This document shows positions 49,658 through 59,836 of a stretch of DNA of 64,000 nucleotides, one piece after another. Position 1 is the first letter of the stretch, and the number at the start of each line of letters is the position of its first letter. The position numbers and the translations under genes are program-made. The notes beneath the pieces were generated by a model. That model searched no databases. It saw only the letters and a program-made list of their open reading frames with translations, and was not told where the DNA came from. This stretch comes from Sphaerisporangium melleum. GTDB taxonomy: Bacteria; Actinomycetota; Actinomycetes; Streptosporangiales; Streptosporangiaceae. The stretch is taken from contig NZ_BMNT01000013.1 of assembly GCF_014646695.1 (NCBI RefSeq), forward strand, positions 122,755-186,754. The letters run 5' to 3'.

Positions 49658-51085
49658 TCACAGGGTCAGGCCGGTGAGCACCATGACCTTCTCGTAGGTG
49701 TAGTCCTCCATCGCCGAACGCAGGCCCTCACGGCCGATGCCGGACTCCTTGACCCCGCCGTAGGGCATCTGGTCGGCGCGGTAGGACGGCACATCCCCGA
49801 TGATCACACCGCCGACCTCCAGCTCCTTGCCGGCGCGGAAGGCCGTCTCCAGGCTGGAGGTGAAGACTCCCGCCTGCAGGCCGAACCTGGAGTCGTTCGC
49901 GACGGCGAACGCCTCGTCCACCGAGGCGACCGGCTGGAGGACCATCACCGGGCCGAAGACCTCCTCGCTGACGACCTTGGCATCCCGCGGGACGCCGGTC
50001 AGCACGGTGGGGGCGACGGTGGCGCCGTCCCTGGTGCCTCCGGTGAGCACCGTGGCCCCCGCGGCGACCGCCTCGGCCACCCACTGCTCCACGCGCTCGG
50101 CCGCCTCGACCGACACCAGCGGCCCGACCTGGGTCTTGTCGTCGGCGGGGTCGCCGACGACCAGGCCCTCGACGGCGGCGACGAGCTTGGCGGTGAACGC
50201 CTCGGCCACCGGTTCCTCGACGATCACCCGCTGGACGGCGATGCAGCTCTGCCCTGCCTGGTAGTTGGAGAAGAGCGCGACGCGGGAGGCCGCCCAGTCG
50301 AGGTCGGCGTCGGCGAGCACGACCGCCGCGGCGTTGCCGCCGAGTTCGAGCGTGACGTGCTTGCGCGGCACGCGGTCCTTGATGGCGTACCCGACCGGCC
50401 CGGACCCGGTGAACGACACCACCGGCAGGCGCGGGTCGTCGACCAGTGCCCCCGCGCGCTCGTTCGGCACCGGCAGCACCGAGAACATGCCCTCCGGCAG
50501 GCCGGTCTCGGCGATGATCTCGCCGAGCAGCAGCGCCGACAGCGGGGTCGCCGGCGCCGGCTTGACGATCACGGGCGCGCCGACCGCGATGGCGGGCGCC
50601 ACCTTGTGCGCCACCAGGTTGAGCGGGAAGTTGAACGGCGTGACGGCCAGCACCGGCCCGTACGGCTGACGCGAGACGTAGGCCAGGCGGCCGGCGGCGG
50701 CGGGCTCGGTGTCGAGCCGCTGGACGTCGCCGCTGAAGCGGCGGGTCTCCTCGGCCGCGAAGCGGAAGGTGGAGACCGCGCGGCCGACCTCGCCGCGCGC
50801 CCAGAAGATCGGCTTGCCGTTCTCGGCGCTGATCAGCCGGGCCGTCTCCTCCGCGCGTTCCGCCAGCCGGCGCGAGATGTGGGCCAGCGCCTCCGCGCGC
50901 ACGTGGATCGGCAGGGCGGCGGCCTGCTTACGGACGGCGTGCGCGGCCGCCACCGCCTGCTCCACCTGGCCGGGGTCCGGCACCGACGCGACGCCGACGA
51001 CCCGGCCGTCGTGGGGGTTTGTCACCGTGAGCTCGTCTTCGCCCGTCGCGGGCGAACCGGCGAGCCAGAAGGGGCGTACGTCCAT
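49658..51085 (-). CDS. NAD(P)-dependent aldehyde dehydrogenase, probably semialdehyde-oxidising
   Basis: This 475-residue ALDH has the catalytic Cys281 (GQSCIAVQR) and general-base Glu247 (LELGGN), 34 residues apart as expected; the cofactor site TPFNFPLNL and SFTGSGPVGY are present. The length and the patterns SYRADQMPYGGVKESGIGREG fit lactaldehyde/succinate-semialdehyde-type dehydrogenases. Within a GABA/amine catabolic region, oxidation of succinate semialdehyde or an aminoaldehyde is a fair guess, not proven. It is convergent with the preceding protease pair and divergent from the TetR gene at 51313, which may regulate it. Confidence 0.88.
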   Translation of the reverse strand: MDVRPFWLAGSPATGEDELTVTNPHDGRVVGVASVPDPGQVEQAVAAAHAVRKQAAALPIHVRAEALAHISRRLAERAEETARLISAENGKPIFWARGEVGRAVSTFRFAAEETRRFSGDVQRLDTEPAAAGRLAYVSRQPYGPVLAVTPFNFPLNLVAHKVAPAIAVGAPVIVKPAPATPLSALLLGEIIAETGLPEGMFSVLPVPNERAGALVDDPRLPVVSFTGSGPVGYAIKDRVPRKHVTLELGGNAAAVVLADADLDWAASRVALFSNYQAGQSCIAVQRVIVEEPVAEAFTAKLVAAVEGLVVGDPADDKTQVGPLVSVEAAERVEQWVAEAVAAGATVLTGGTRDGATVAPTVLTGVPRDAKVVSEEVFGPVMVLQPVASVDEAFAVANDSRFGLQAGVFTSSLETAFRAGKELEVGGVIIGDVPSYRADQMPYGGVKESGIGREGLRSAMEDYTYEKVMVLTGLTL

Positions 51086-51312
51086 GAGCCGACGCTATGC
51101 CTTCCCGCGAACCGGGGCGCTACTCCACTGCGGACAAGCGCTCACCGGGATCGCTCCACTCCGCATAAAGAACATTCTTTCCCCGTTCTGTAACGAACAT
51201 GCCGAGTTTTCCGGATGTTTTCTGTCGCATGACGGTTTGAAGGTCGCGACACATGGTTAAGTCAAGATGCGGGTCCGCGTGGGATCCGCGGGGAGAAGGG
51301 GCTGAGTCGCTC

Positions 51313-51957
51313 ATGGGTTCGCCTGCGCCGCTCGGCCTCCAGGGCGCCTACACGCCGGGCAACCAGTCCTCCCAGGATGAGCTGCGTGCCCGGCTCATCA
51401 CGGTGGCCGGCGAGCTACTGGTGACCCGGGGCGCCGACAGCCTCACCGTCCGGCGCATCGCCGCCGAGGCCGGGTGTGCCACCACCGTGGTGTACACCAT
51501 GTTCGGCAGCAAGGAAGGGCTGGCGGAAGCGCTCTACCTGGAGGGCTTCGAGCGGTTCCGCCGCACGCTCGCGGCGGTCCCCCGCCACCCCGACCCGCTT
51601 GAGTACCTCACCTCGCTGGGCCCGGCCTACCGCGAGGCGTGCCTGGCCGAGCCGGGGTACTACAGCGTGATGTTCGAGAAGGCGATCCCCGGCTTCGAGC
51701 CGAGTGAGCGGGCGCGCACGCTCGCCCGGGCGGCGATGAACATCCTCGACCGGGCCATCGCCGAGTGCATCTCGGCCGGTTACCTGGTGCCCACCCAGCC
51801 ACGCAAGATCGCCGACTGCCTGTGGGCGGCGGCGCAGGGCGCCGTGAGCCTGGAACGTGCCGGGTTCCTGAACGGCGACCGAGTCTACGCCTCGGTGACG
51901 CTGGCCGCGATCAGCCGCTACCTGGTGCAGAAGGACGGCCAGCCCTACCCGTACTGA
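51313..51957 (+). CDS. TetR-family regulator with WHG-type ligand domain
   Basis: This 214-residue TetR protein has the HTH at residues 20-66 (LITVAGELLVTRGADSLT, RRIAAEAGCATTVVYTMFGSK). The TVVYTMFGSKEGL form of the recognition helix and the C-terminal PGYYSVMFEKAIPGF resemble the WHG subgroup. The ATG at 51313 is preferred to an earlier in-frame ATG at 51253 because it lies after GGAGAAGGGG and nearer the HTH. It is divergent from the aldehyde dehydrogenase and therefore its probable repressor. Its 3' end overlaps the convergent PucR gene by 47 bp, an unusual arrangement. Confidence 0.82.
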   Translation: MGSPAPLGLQGAYTPGNQSSQDELRARLITVAGELLVTRGADSLTVRRIAAEAGCATTVVYTMFGSKEGLAEALYLEGFERFRRTLAAVPRHPDPLEYLTSLGPAYREACLAEPGYYSVMFEKAIPGFEPSERARTLARAAMNILDRAIAECISAGYLVPTQPRKIADCLWAAAQGAVSLERAGFLNGDRVYASVTLAAISRYLVQKDGQPYPY

Positions 51958-53449
51958 CCTCCCGGGCGACCGGCTCCCTGCGGCCGGGTTCCGGCGCCGC
52001 GAGCGCGACCCACAGCTCGGCGCGCACCCCGGGGTCGTCCAGGTCGCGGCCGAGCAGTTCGGAGACCCGGCGCATCCGGTAGCGCAGCGTGTGCCGGTGG
52101 ACACCGAGGCGCTGCGCGGCCGCGTCCCAGTGGCCGTTGCACTCCAGGTAGACGCGCAGCGAGTCCGCGAGGTCGGCCCGGGAGCCGTACTCGCGCAGCG
52201 GGGCGAGCAGCGCGGCGGCGAACCCCGACAGCAGGCCGGGGTCGACCAGGGCGAGCAGCCGCTGCCCGGCGAGGTCGGGGAAGCGCATGACCGGGTCGGC
52301 GAAGGCGAGGGCTCGCCGCGCCTGGGAAAGGCCGGTGACCAGGTCGGACGGGTCGACCGGCGCGCTGAGCCCGGCCCGGCCGCCGCGCGCCGCGATCTCG
52401 GCGAGCGGCGCGGCCCGGTCCGCGGGCGCCAGCGCCACGACGAGGTCGTCCAGCGGCGCGGTGAACCCCGGCAGGGCGTCCTGCAGTTCCTCGGCGTCGT
52501 CCGGCAGGCAGGCGACCACGACCAGCGGGCCGTCGCCGAGGAGGTCCCTCGCCTCCTGCCCGGCGGGCAGGGCGGCCAGGACGTCGGTGGCGGAGTCGCG
52601 TTCGCCGGCCAGCAGCAACCGCAGCACGGCCGCGTTGACGCGGCGCTCGGCGGCCAGCCGGCCGCGGCGCTGTTCCAGGGAGAGGGCGAGCAGCGATCCG
52701 GCGGTGTTGACGACGGTGTGCCCGACCGGGGAGAACGGCCGCGGCCCGCCCACGGCGAAGAAGCCGCTGATCCGCCGCTGGTCGCCGAGCGGCAGGACGA
52801 TGACGTGCTCGTGCGGTCCGGACAGCGCGAGACTGGCGGGCGCGCCGTCGGTGCCGCGCAGCCGGCCGAGCTCGTCCCGTACCTGCTCGGCGCCGTCGTC
52901 CGCGCCCGCGCCCGCGGTGTGCAGCACGGCGCCCGTCTCGTCGAACAGCGCCGCCCAGCCGTGGATCTCCGTGGCCAGCCGGCGGACCACCGCGGCCATC
53001 CCCCCGCCACCGAGCGCGGCGCGGGTCAGCCTGCCCTGGGCGGCGAAGGCGTCGCCGAGTTCCTCGTACCGCTCGGCGGCGATCATCTCGCTGACCGCCT
53101 TGCCGATGGCGATGAAGGGGGTCCCCCTGGGCACCTCGACCAGCGGGAGACCGGCACGGGCCGCGGCCTCGACCAGTTCGGCGGGCACCTCCTCGTGGCC
53201 GAGCCCCACGCCGAACCCCAGGCCCGCCACGCCGCGCCTGACCAGCCGGGCCACGTACGCCGGTGCACCGGCGGGGCGCAGCCGCATGCCGGTGGTGAGG
53301 ACCAGTTCGTCGCCCTCCAGGAAGGGAGTGGGGTCCTCCAGCTCGCTGACGGCGACCCAGCGCACCGGGCGTTCCAGTGCGTCCTGGCCGGCGCGCACCC
53401 GAAGCCGCAGCGGCGCGAGGGCCGCCACCCGCCGCAGGCTCGGGGCCAT
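51911..53449 (-). CDS. PucR-family transcriptional regulator, probable regulator of gabT
   Basis: This 512-residue protein has a PucR N-terminal domain (residues 1-130, LRVRAGQDALERPVRWVAVSELEDPTPFL in part, then LVEVPRGTPFIAIGKAV), a middle GGDEF-like region and a C-terminal HTH_30 (YLECNGHWDAAAQRLGVHRHTLRYR, here partly quoted). PucR proteins sense purines, amino acids or polyamines. ATG 53449 has AAGGAG 5 nt upstream. It is divergent from gabT across a 145-bp region with palindromes, so control of GABA or polyamine breakdown is likely. Its end overlaps the tetR gene by 47 bp. Confidence 0.86.
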   Translation of the reverse strand: MAPSLRRVAALAPLRLRVRAGQDALERPVRWVAVSELEDPTPFLEGDELVLTTGMRLRPAGAPAYVARLVRRGVAGLGFGVGLGHEEVPAELVEAAARAGLPLVEVPRGTPFIAIGKAVSEMIAAERYEELGDAFAAQGRLTRAALGGGGMAAVVRRLATEIHGWAALFDETGAVLHTAGAGADDGAEQVRDELGRLRGTDGAPASLALSGPHEHVIVLPLGDQRRISGFFAVGGPRPFSPVGHTVVNTAGSLLALSLEQRRGRLAAERRVNAAVLRLLLAGERDSATDVLAALPAGQEARDLLGDGPLVVVACLPDDAEELQDALPGFTAPLDDLVVALAPADRAAPLAEIAARGGRAGLSAPVDPSDLVTGLSQARRALAFADPVMRFPDLAGQRLLALVDPGLLSGFAAALLAPLREYGSRADLADSLRVYLECNGHWDAAAQRLGVHRHTLRYRMRRVSELLGRDLDDPGVRAELWVALAAPEPGRREPVAREVSTGRAGRPSAPGSG

Positions 53450-53508
53450 GCCACTCCTTCGGGCGTTCGGGTGCCGGGCGTCGTCCACGGCCGGCACGGG
53501 ACCGGGCT

Positions 53509-53518
53509 GTTGTACAAC
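53509..53518. promoter_or_regulatory. 10-bp palindrome in the pucR-gabT divergent region
   Basis: GTTGTACAAC is perfectly self-complementary and lies 60 bp from the pucR start and 77 bp from the gabT start. It is a candidate operator for the PucR protein. Confidence 0.45.
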
Positions 53519-53533
53519 GTGGCCAAGCCAGAC

Positions 53534-53553
53534 CGACATATTGTGACATGTCG
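53534..53553. promoter_or_regulatory. 20-bp interrupted inverted repeat upstream of gabT
   Basis: CGACAT and ATGTCG flank an 8-bp centre (ATTGTGAC); an inner GACATGTC palindrome overlaps the right arm. Two GCCAAG direct repeats flank the unit. Located 42 bp before the gabT ATG, where an activator or repressor would act. Confidence 0.45.
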
Positions 53554-53594
53554 CCAAGTCGGCAACCGGACGCGGTGGCCGTAACGTCACAGGC

Positions 53595-54992
53595 ATGAGC
53601 AACGAGCGTGACGTCCACGAGCAGCCGGGCGCCTCTTCCGAGCAGCCCATCACGCACGGCGGGCCCGCACTGCCCCAGCGGCGCCGCCTGGTCACCGAGG
53701 TCCCCGGCCCGCGATCTCGTGAGATGTTCGCCCGCAAGCGGTCGGCGGTCCCGCCGGGCATCGGCACCACCCTGCCGGTCTTCGTGACGCACGCGGGCGG
53801 CGGCGTGCTGGTGGACGCCGACGGCAACTCTCTCATCGACTTCGGCTCGGGCATCGCGGTGACCACGGTGGGCAACGCCGCGCCGCGGGTGGTCGAGCGG
53901 GTCACCCGGCAGGTCGCCGACTTCACCCACACCTGCTTCATGGTCACCCCGTACGAGTCGTACGTGCAGGTGTGCGAACGGCTGAACGCGCTCACCCCCG
54001 GCGACCACGAGAAGCGCTCGTTCCTGGTCAACTCCGGCGCCGAGGCCGTGGAGAACGCGGTGAAGGTGGCCCGGCACGCGACCGGACGGCAGGCCGTCGT
54101 CGTGTTCGACCACGGCTACCACGGACGCACCCTGCTCACCATGACGCTCACGGCCAAGAACATGCCCTACAAGCACCGGTTCGGGCCGTACGCTCCGGAG
54201 GTGTACCGGATGCCGATGGCCTACCCGTTCCGGTGGCCCACCGGCCCGGAGAACTGCGCCGAAGAGGCCGCGGTGCAGGTCATGGACGCGATCGACAAGC
54301 AGATCGGCGCGCAGAACGTGGCCGCCATCGTGATCGAGCCGATCCAGGGCGAAGGCGGTTTCATCGAGCCCGCCCGCGGCTTCCTGCCCGCGCTGCTCGC
54401 CTACGCCAGGGCCAACGGCATCGTCTTCATCGCCGACGAGGTGCAGACCGGGTTCGCCCGGACCGGGCGCATGTTCGCGTGCGAGGACGAGGGCATCGTG
54501 CCGGACATCATCTGCACCGCCAAGGGCATCGCGGGCGGCCTGCCCCTCGCGGCGGTCACCGGCCGGGCCGAACTCCTCGACGCCGTCCACGTCGGCGGCC
54601 TCGGCGGCACCTACGGCGGCAACCCGCTGGCGTGCGAGGCCGCGCTGGGCGTGCTGGACACCATCGAGGCCGACGGCCTGGTCGAGCGCGCCCGGCGGAT
54701 CGGCGACATCATGCTTCCCCGGCTGCGGGCGCTGGCCGAGCGGTTCCCGATCATCGGCGACGTGCGCGGACGCGGCGCGATGGTCGCCATCGAGCTGGTC
54801 GTCCCGGGGACCAGGCAGGCCGACCCGGCGATCACCGGGGAGATCCTCCGGCGCTGCCACGCGGAAGGGCTGGTCGTGCTGACGGCCGGCACCTACGGCA
54901 ACGTGCTGCGCTTCCTGCCGCCGCTCTCCATGCCGGATCACCTGCTGGAAGAGGGCCTGTCCATCCTGGAGAAGGCCGTCGCGTCCGTTTAA
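53595..54992 (+). CDS. gabT: 4-aminobutyrate aminotransferase
   Basis: GabT transfers the amino group of GABA to 2-oxoglutarate, giving succinate semialdehyde and glutamate, with PLP in the cytoplasm. The 465-residue product is a class III aminotransferase with the PLP Lys310 (CTAKGIAGG), IADEVQTGFARTG, the phosphate-binding NSGAEAVENAVK and YHGRTLLTM; AIVIEPIQGEGGF carries the Glu that favours omega-amino substrates. A 25-residue leader precedes the fold. ATG 53595 is the first in frame. It is divergent from a PucR gene and ends in an intrinsic terminator at 55003-55045. Related omega-aminotransferases cannot be excluded, but length and motifs fit GabT best. Confidence 0.9.
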   Translation: MSNERDVHEQPGASSEQPITHGGPALPQRRRLVTEVPGPRSREMFARKRSAVPPGIGTTLPVFVTHAGGGVLVDADGNSLIDFGSGIAVTTVGNAAPRVVERVTRQVADFTHTCFMVTPYESYVQVCERLNALTPGDHEKRSFLVNSGAEAVENAVKVARHATGRQAVVVFDHGYHGRTLLTMTLTAKNMPYKHRFGPYAPEVYRMPMAYPFRWPTGPENCAEEAAVQVMDAIDKQIGAQNVAAIVIEPIQGEGGFIEPARGFLPALLAYARANGIVFIADEVQTGFARTGRMFACEDEGIVPDIICTAKGIAGGLPLAAVTGRAELLDAVHVGGLGGTYGGNPLACEAALGVLDTIEADGLVERARRIGDIMLPRLRALAERFPIIGDVRGRGAMVAIELVVPGTRQADPAITGEILRRCHAEGLVVLTAGTYGNVLRFLPPLSMPDHLLEEGLSILEKAVASV

Positions 54993-55002
54993 CACCACCA
55001 CA

Positions 55003-55045
55003 AAAGGGGCACCCGGCTTTCACCGAGGTGTCCCTTTTGTTGTTG
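55003..55045 (+). terminator. Intrinsic terminator after gabT
   Basis: AAAAGGGGCACC (55003-55014) pairs with GGTGTCCCTTTT (55027-55038) with one G-U pair and a 12-nt loop, followed by GTTGTTGT. It is a classical hairpin plus T-rich tail, rare in this GC-rich window. Confidence 0.85.
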
Positions 55046-55160
55046 TACGGGCGGGGCGATGCCGGCGATTTAACCGGTCCTTGACATCGCCCTAGTCGAT
55101 CACTTTGGGTAATGGGGCTATAACGGTCCGGGTAGGATACCTTCGATCGACGGGAGACCG

Positions 55161-55400
55161 ATGAGCTGGCATCCAGCGGCACGGCCCAACCTGACGTTCG
55201 ACCCACACGACCTGACCAGACCACAGCGCGAGGGCGACGCCTGCGTGGTCTGCCACAAGAAGTGGCCGCGGCCCCGGGTGCGGGTCGGCCGGCTGCCGGA
55301 CGACGCTCCCGTCATGGCCTGCGAAGACTGCGCCAAGGCGCTGCTGCCCGCGCCGCCCAATCCCCGCCGCCAGGCCGGGCACGAGGCCGCCCTGCCCTGA
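55161..55400 (+). CDS. Small two-CxxC (zinc-ribbon-like) protein
   Basis: This 79-residue protein has CVVC (Cys29, Cys32) and CEDC (Cys56, Cys59... spacing as read: ACVVCHKKW and ACEDCAKAL), the arrangement of a single treble-clef or zinc-ribbon site. I see no DNA-binding or enzymatic domain. ATG 55161 follows GGGAGA 3 nt upstream. Similar short zinc proteins occur next to housekeeping genes in actinomycetes and are of unknown role. It is convergent with the saccharopine-dehydrogenase-like gene 18 bp away. A short promoter-like AT-rich segment lies upstream of it (55080-55140). Confidence 0.7.
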   Translation: MSWHPAARPNLTFDPHDLTRPQREGDACVVCHKKWPRPRVRVGRLPDDAPVMACEDCAKALLPAPPNPRRQAGHEAALP

Positions 55401-55418
55401 CCGGGTGCGCGGAGGGCG

Positions 55419-56672
55419 TCACTGCTCGCGCATGCCCCATGGGGAGCCGTACTCGTTCAGCAGTTCCAGGAACGGCACCGGGTCGAACGCCTCGGGGCCG
55501 AGCACTCCCCTGCCTCGCCAGACGCCGCGGGCCAGCAGTTCCAGCGCCACGACAGGGTGGACGGCCGTCTGCCAGACCACGGCCTGGGCGCCGTACTCGC
55601 GCATCGACCACTCGTTGTCCACCACGTGGTACAGGTAGACCTCGCGCGGCTCGCCGTCCCTGCCGGTGCCCTTGATCCAGGTGCCCGCGCAGGTCTTGCC
55701 GCGCATACGCTCGCCGAGCGTCGCCGGGTCGGGCAGGGACGCCGCCACGACGTCGCGGGGTGACACCGCGACGCCCCTGATCCGCACCGGCTCGGTCGAG
55801 TCGAGGCCGAGCTTGTGCAGGGTGCGCAGCACCTCGATGAACTCCGCCCCGAGGCCGTACTTGAAGGTGACCCGGCCGGCCTTCACCCAGCGCGGGACCA
55901 GCAGCACCTCCTCGTGCTCGACGTTGACGCACTCGACCGGCCCGATGCCCTCGGGGAAGTCGAAGACCTCCGGCTCACTGAACGGCTCGGTGGTGTGCCA
56001 GCCGCCGTCCTCCCACACCACCGGCGGGTTCAGGCACTCCTCGATGGTGGTCCAGATGGAGAACGTCGGGGCGAACGTCTCCTGTCCGTCCGGCCCTTCG
56101 ACGACCAGGTTGGCCCCGTCGCGGATGCCGATCTCGTCGATGGTGTCGAACAGGTGGTCGGCGGCGTACCTGGCGAACACGTCGGCCAGGCCGGGCTCCA
56201 CGCCCATGCCGACCAGGGCGAGCCCGCCCGCGGCCTCCCACTGGGGCGACATGGCGAACTGCTCGTCGCCGAGCTTGACGCCGGGCAGCTCATAGGGCCG
56301 CGAGGGGTGCGGCCGGGACAGCGACATGGCCATGTCCAGGTAGTCCGCCCCGGCCGCGAGGGCCGCCCGGAACAGCGGCATGTCGAAGCGGGGGTCCACC
56401 GCGTTGAACAACACGTCGCAGCGGTGCTCGCGCAGGGCCGCCGTCACCGCGGCCTCGTCGGAGGCGTCCAGCGCGATCGCGCTGAAGCGGTCCTCCGGGC
56501 GGAGGTCCCCGCCGGCCGCTCGCCGGCCGGCGGCCACCTGTTTGGAGACCACTGCCTCGGCGCGTGAACGGTCATAGTCGGCGACGACGATGTGCTGGAA
56601 GAAGTCGCGCCGGGCGGCGATCGGCACCACGGCCGAGCCCACGCCACCCGCGCCTACGAGAAGGATGCGCAT
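55419..56672 (-). CDS. Saccharopine dehydrogenase-like oxidoreductase
   Basis: This 417-residue protein has an N-terminal Rossmann fold (ILLVGAGGVGSAVVPIAA, residues 3-20) and the Sacchrp_dh_C-type domain (GMGVEPGLADVFARYAAD, then VKAGRVTFKYGLGAEF). It resembles NAD-dependent enzymes that oxidise saccharopine or carboxyspermidine-type N-substituted amino acids, consistent with lysine or polyamine metabolism in this region. The ATG is directly preceded by a -10 box with no ribosome site, so the message looks leaderless. It is upstream of, and on the same strand as, no other gene close by: the next (55161) is convergent. The substrate remains open. Confidence 0.82.
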   Translation of the reverse strand: MRILLVGAGGVGSAVVPIAARRDFFQHIVVADYDRSRAEAVVSKQVAAGRRAAGGDLRPEDRFSAIALDASDEAAVTAALREHRCDVLFNAVDPRFDMPLFRAALAAGADYLDMAMSLSRPHPSRPYELPGVKLGDEQFAMSPQWEAAGGLALVGMGVEPGLADVFARYAADHLFDTIDEIGIRDGANLVVEGPDGQETFAPTFSIWTTIEECLNPPVVWEDGGWHTTEPFSEPEVFDFPEGIGPVECVNVEHEEVLLVPRWVKAGRVTFKYGLGAEFIEVLRTLHKLGLDSTEPVRIRGVAVSPRDVVAASLPDPATLGERMRGKTCAGTWIKGTGRDGEPREVYLYHVVDNEWSMREYGAQAVVWQTAVHPVVALELLARGVWRGRGVLGPEAFDPVPFLELLNEYGSPWGMREQ

Positions 56673-56678
56673 GACAAG

Positions 56679-56708
56679 ACGCTACCAACTGACTGGTCGT
56701 TCATTCAA
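56679..56708 (-). promoter_or_regulatory. Promoter of the saccharopine-dehydrogenase-like gene, leaderless geometry
   Basis: On the minus strand TTGAAT (56708-56703) and TAGCGT (56684-56679) are 18 bp apart, and the -10 ends 6 nt before the ATG at 56672. The spacer contains GACCAGTC, a possible regulator site. Confidence 0.5.
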
Positions 56709-56878
56709 TAAGAGGACCGGTCGTGACCTGCGCACATCGCCACCGATTCCGTTGTGACCAACCGTGAGGGCGGCTGGGAACACGTCCCATCGCCCAGGCG
56801 CACCACCGATCCGGCACGACCACGCGCGCCCGCACCGGGCCACGGAAGGCGCACGGGATCAGCGGGCGGACGCGCCAG

Positions 56879-58177
56879 CTACTCGACGAGCGCCCGCCAC
56901 CGGGCGGCCCACTCGGCATAGTCGGTGCACTCGCCGTCCGCGCCTTCGCAGTCGCTTCCCGGGAGAACGGCGAAGGCCACCTTCTTGGTGAAGGACTCGT
57001 CCCCGACGCGGTACGCGGCACAGATGTCGCGCTCGCGCCGTGCCTGGCCGGACCGCTCCGCGCCCTTGCCGGAGAGGTCGCAGGCGCCCGGGTTGGCCGG
57101 CGCCAGGAGGTTCCACACCGACGCCTGCTGCTGCGCCTCCGCGGAGATGGACCAGTCGATCCAGCGGTAGGCGCAGTTGGGCGCGGCCGCCCGCGTCGAG
57201 ATCATCCAAGAGTCGGCCCAGCCGGTCGCCGGGGCGTCCGGCACCGCCTTCCACCCGCCATGGCCCGCCTTGCGCAGGATGTCCAGGTGGTAGGGCAGTG
57301 TGCGCGCCGCCTCGGCCGTGCCGCCGGCGAGCGCCTGCATCGCCTGGACCGGCTCCTTCCAGTAGATCCGCCCGCCGTCGCTCCCGGGCGTCCGGGCGGT
57401 GCCTCGCCCCGCGCCGAGCAGTGCGATCGCGGCGTCGAGCTGGGCCGGGGTCAACTGGTACGGATCGTCGATGCCCAGCTTGGGCCGCAGGCGCCGGAGC
57501 GCGAGGGCGGCGTCGGCGATGGTCATCGGGCTGTCCCTGAGCGCGACCGGGCCAGGCGCCTCGTACAGCGCGGAGCCGGCGGGCGGCCGCGTCCTGCCGC
57601 TGTCGTACAACGTCGCGTACCAGCCCCACAAGTACGGCACTCCGTACACCTGGCCGCCCGCGGTGACCGAGCGCTGTGCCCGCAGCCACTCGGGGATCTC
57701 GTCGTAGTTCGGCACCAGGGAGGTGGTGATCGGCACGACCTTGCGTTCGGCGACCAGCCGGCCGCCGACCTCGGGCGGCGCCGACACGACGTCGTAGGCG
57801 GTGCCCGCCAGCATCTTGTCCATCTGGTCGTCGGCGGCCGGGAAGCGCAGGTTGACCCGGCAGCCCGTGGCCCGCTCGAACGGCGTCACCCAGTTGTACG
57901 CCGGCTGGGTCCCGCCGTACTCGGCGTAGCCGCGGAAGGTCAGGACGGTGACCGTGCCCTCCCCGGGGCCGAGGGCCGTCGGGGAGGGTGAGGGCGTGGG
58001 CGTGACCGGTGGGGCCGACGGGGAGGCCGGCGTCGCGACCGGTGTCGCCGCGGAACGCGCGGCCACGCTGCCGGCCGCCGCATCGGGCCGCCCCATGCCG
58101 CCACACCCGCCGGCGGCGACGGCGGCCGAGGTGATCAGCGCCAGGAACGACGCCAGACGCCTCCCGCCCGTGACCAC
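56879..58177 (-). CDS. PotD-like extracellular solute-binding lipoprotein
   Basis: This 432-residue protein has a lipoprotein signal (FLALITSAAVAAGGC, lipid Cys25), a Pro/Ser/Thr linker (40-72) and a type II periplasmic binding fold with PotD-like features: VLTFRGYAEYGG, YDVVSAPPEVGG, PITTSLVPNYDEIP, YGVPYLWGWYATLY and SWMISTRAAAPNCAYRWIDW (partly quoted). This points to putrescine/spermidine-type amine uptake. Four Cys near the C-terminus (ACDLS, DICAAY, DCEGA, ECTDY) may form disulfides. GTG 58177 follows AGGGGGCGG. No ABC permease or ATPase genes are beside it, so it must work with a transporter encoded elsewhere or serve as a sensor. Confidence 0.82.
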   Translation of the reverse strand: MVTGGRRLASFLALITSAAVAAGGCGGMGRPDAAAGSVAARSAATPVATPASPSAPPVTPTPSPSPTALGPGEGTVTVLTFRGYAEYGGTQPAYNWVTPFERATGCRVNLRFPAADDQMDKMLAGTAYDVVSAPPEVGGRLVAERKVVPITTSLVPNYDEIPEWLRAQRSVTAGGQVYGVPYLWGWYATLYDSGRTRPPAGSALYEAPGPVALRDSPMTIADAALALRRLRPKLGIDDPYQLTPAQLDAAIALLGAGRGTARTPGSDGGRIYWKEPVQAMQALAGGTAEAARTLPYHLDILRKAGHGGWKAVPDAPATGWADSWMISTRAAAPNCAYRWIDWSISAEAQQQASVWNLLAPANPGACDLSGKGAERSGQARRERDICAAYRVGDESFTKKVAFAVLPGSDCEGADGECTDYAEWAARWRALVE

Positions 58178-58255
58178 CGCAGACCGCCCCCTTGTACTCT
58201 GCTTCCTGCGCGGCAGCCTACCGGCCGGGGACGATCGCCACGCCGGTGCGCCCGG

Positions 58256-59832
<1,577 letters not shown>

Positions 59833-59836
<4 letters not shown>

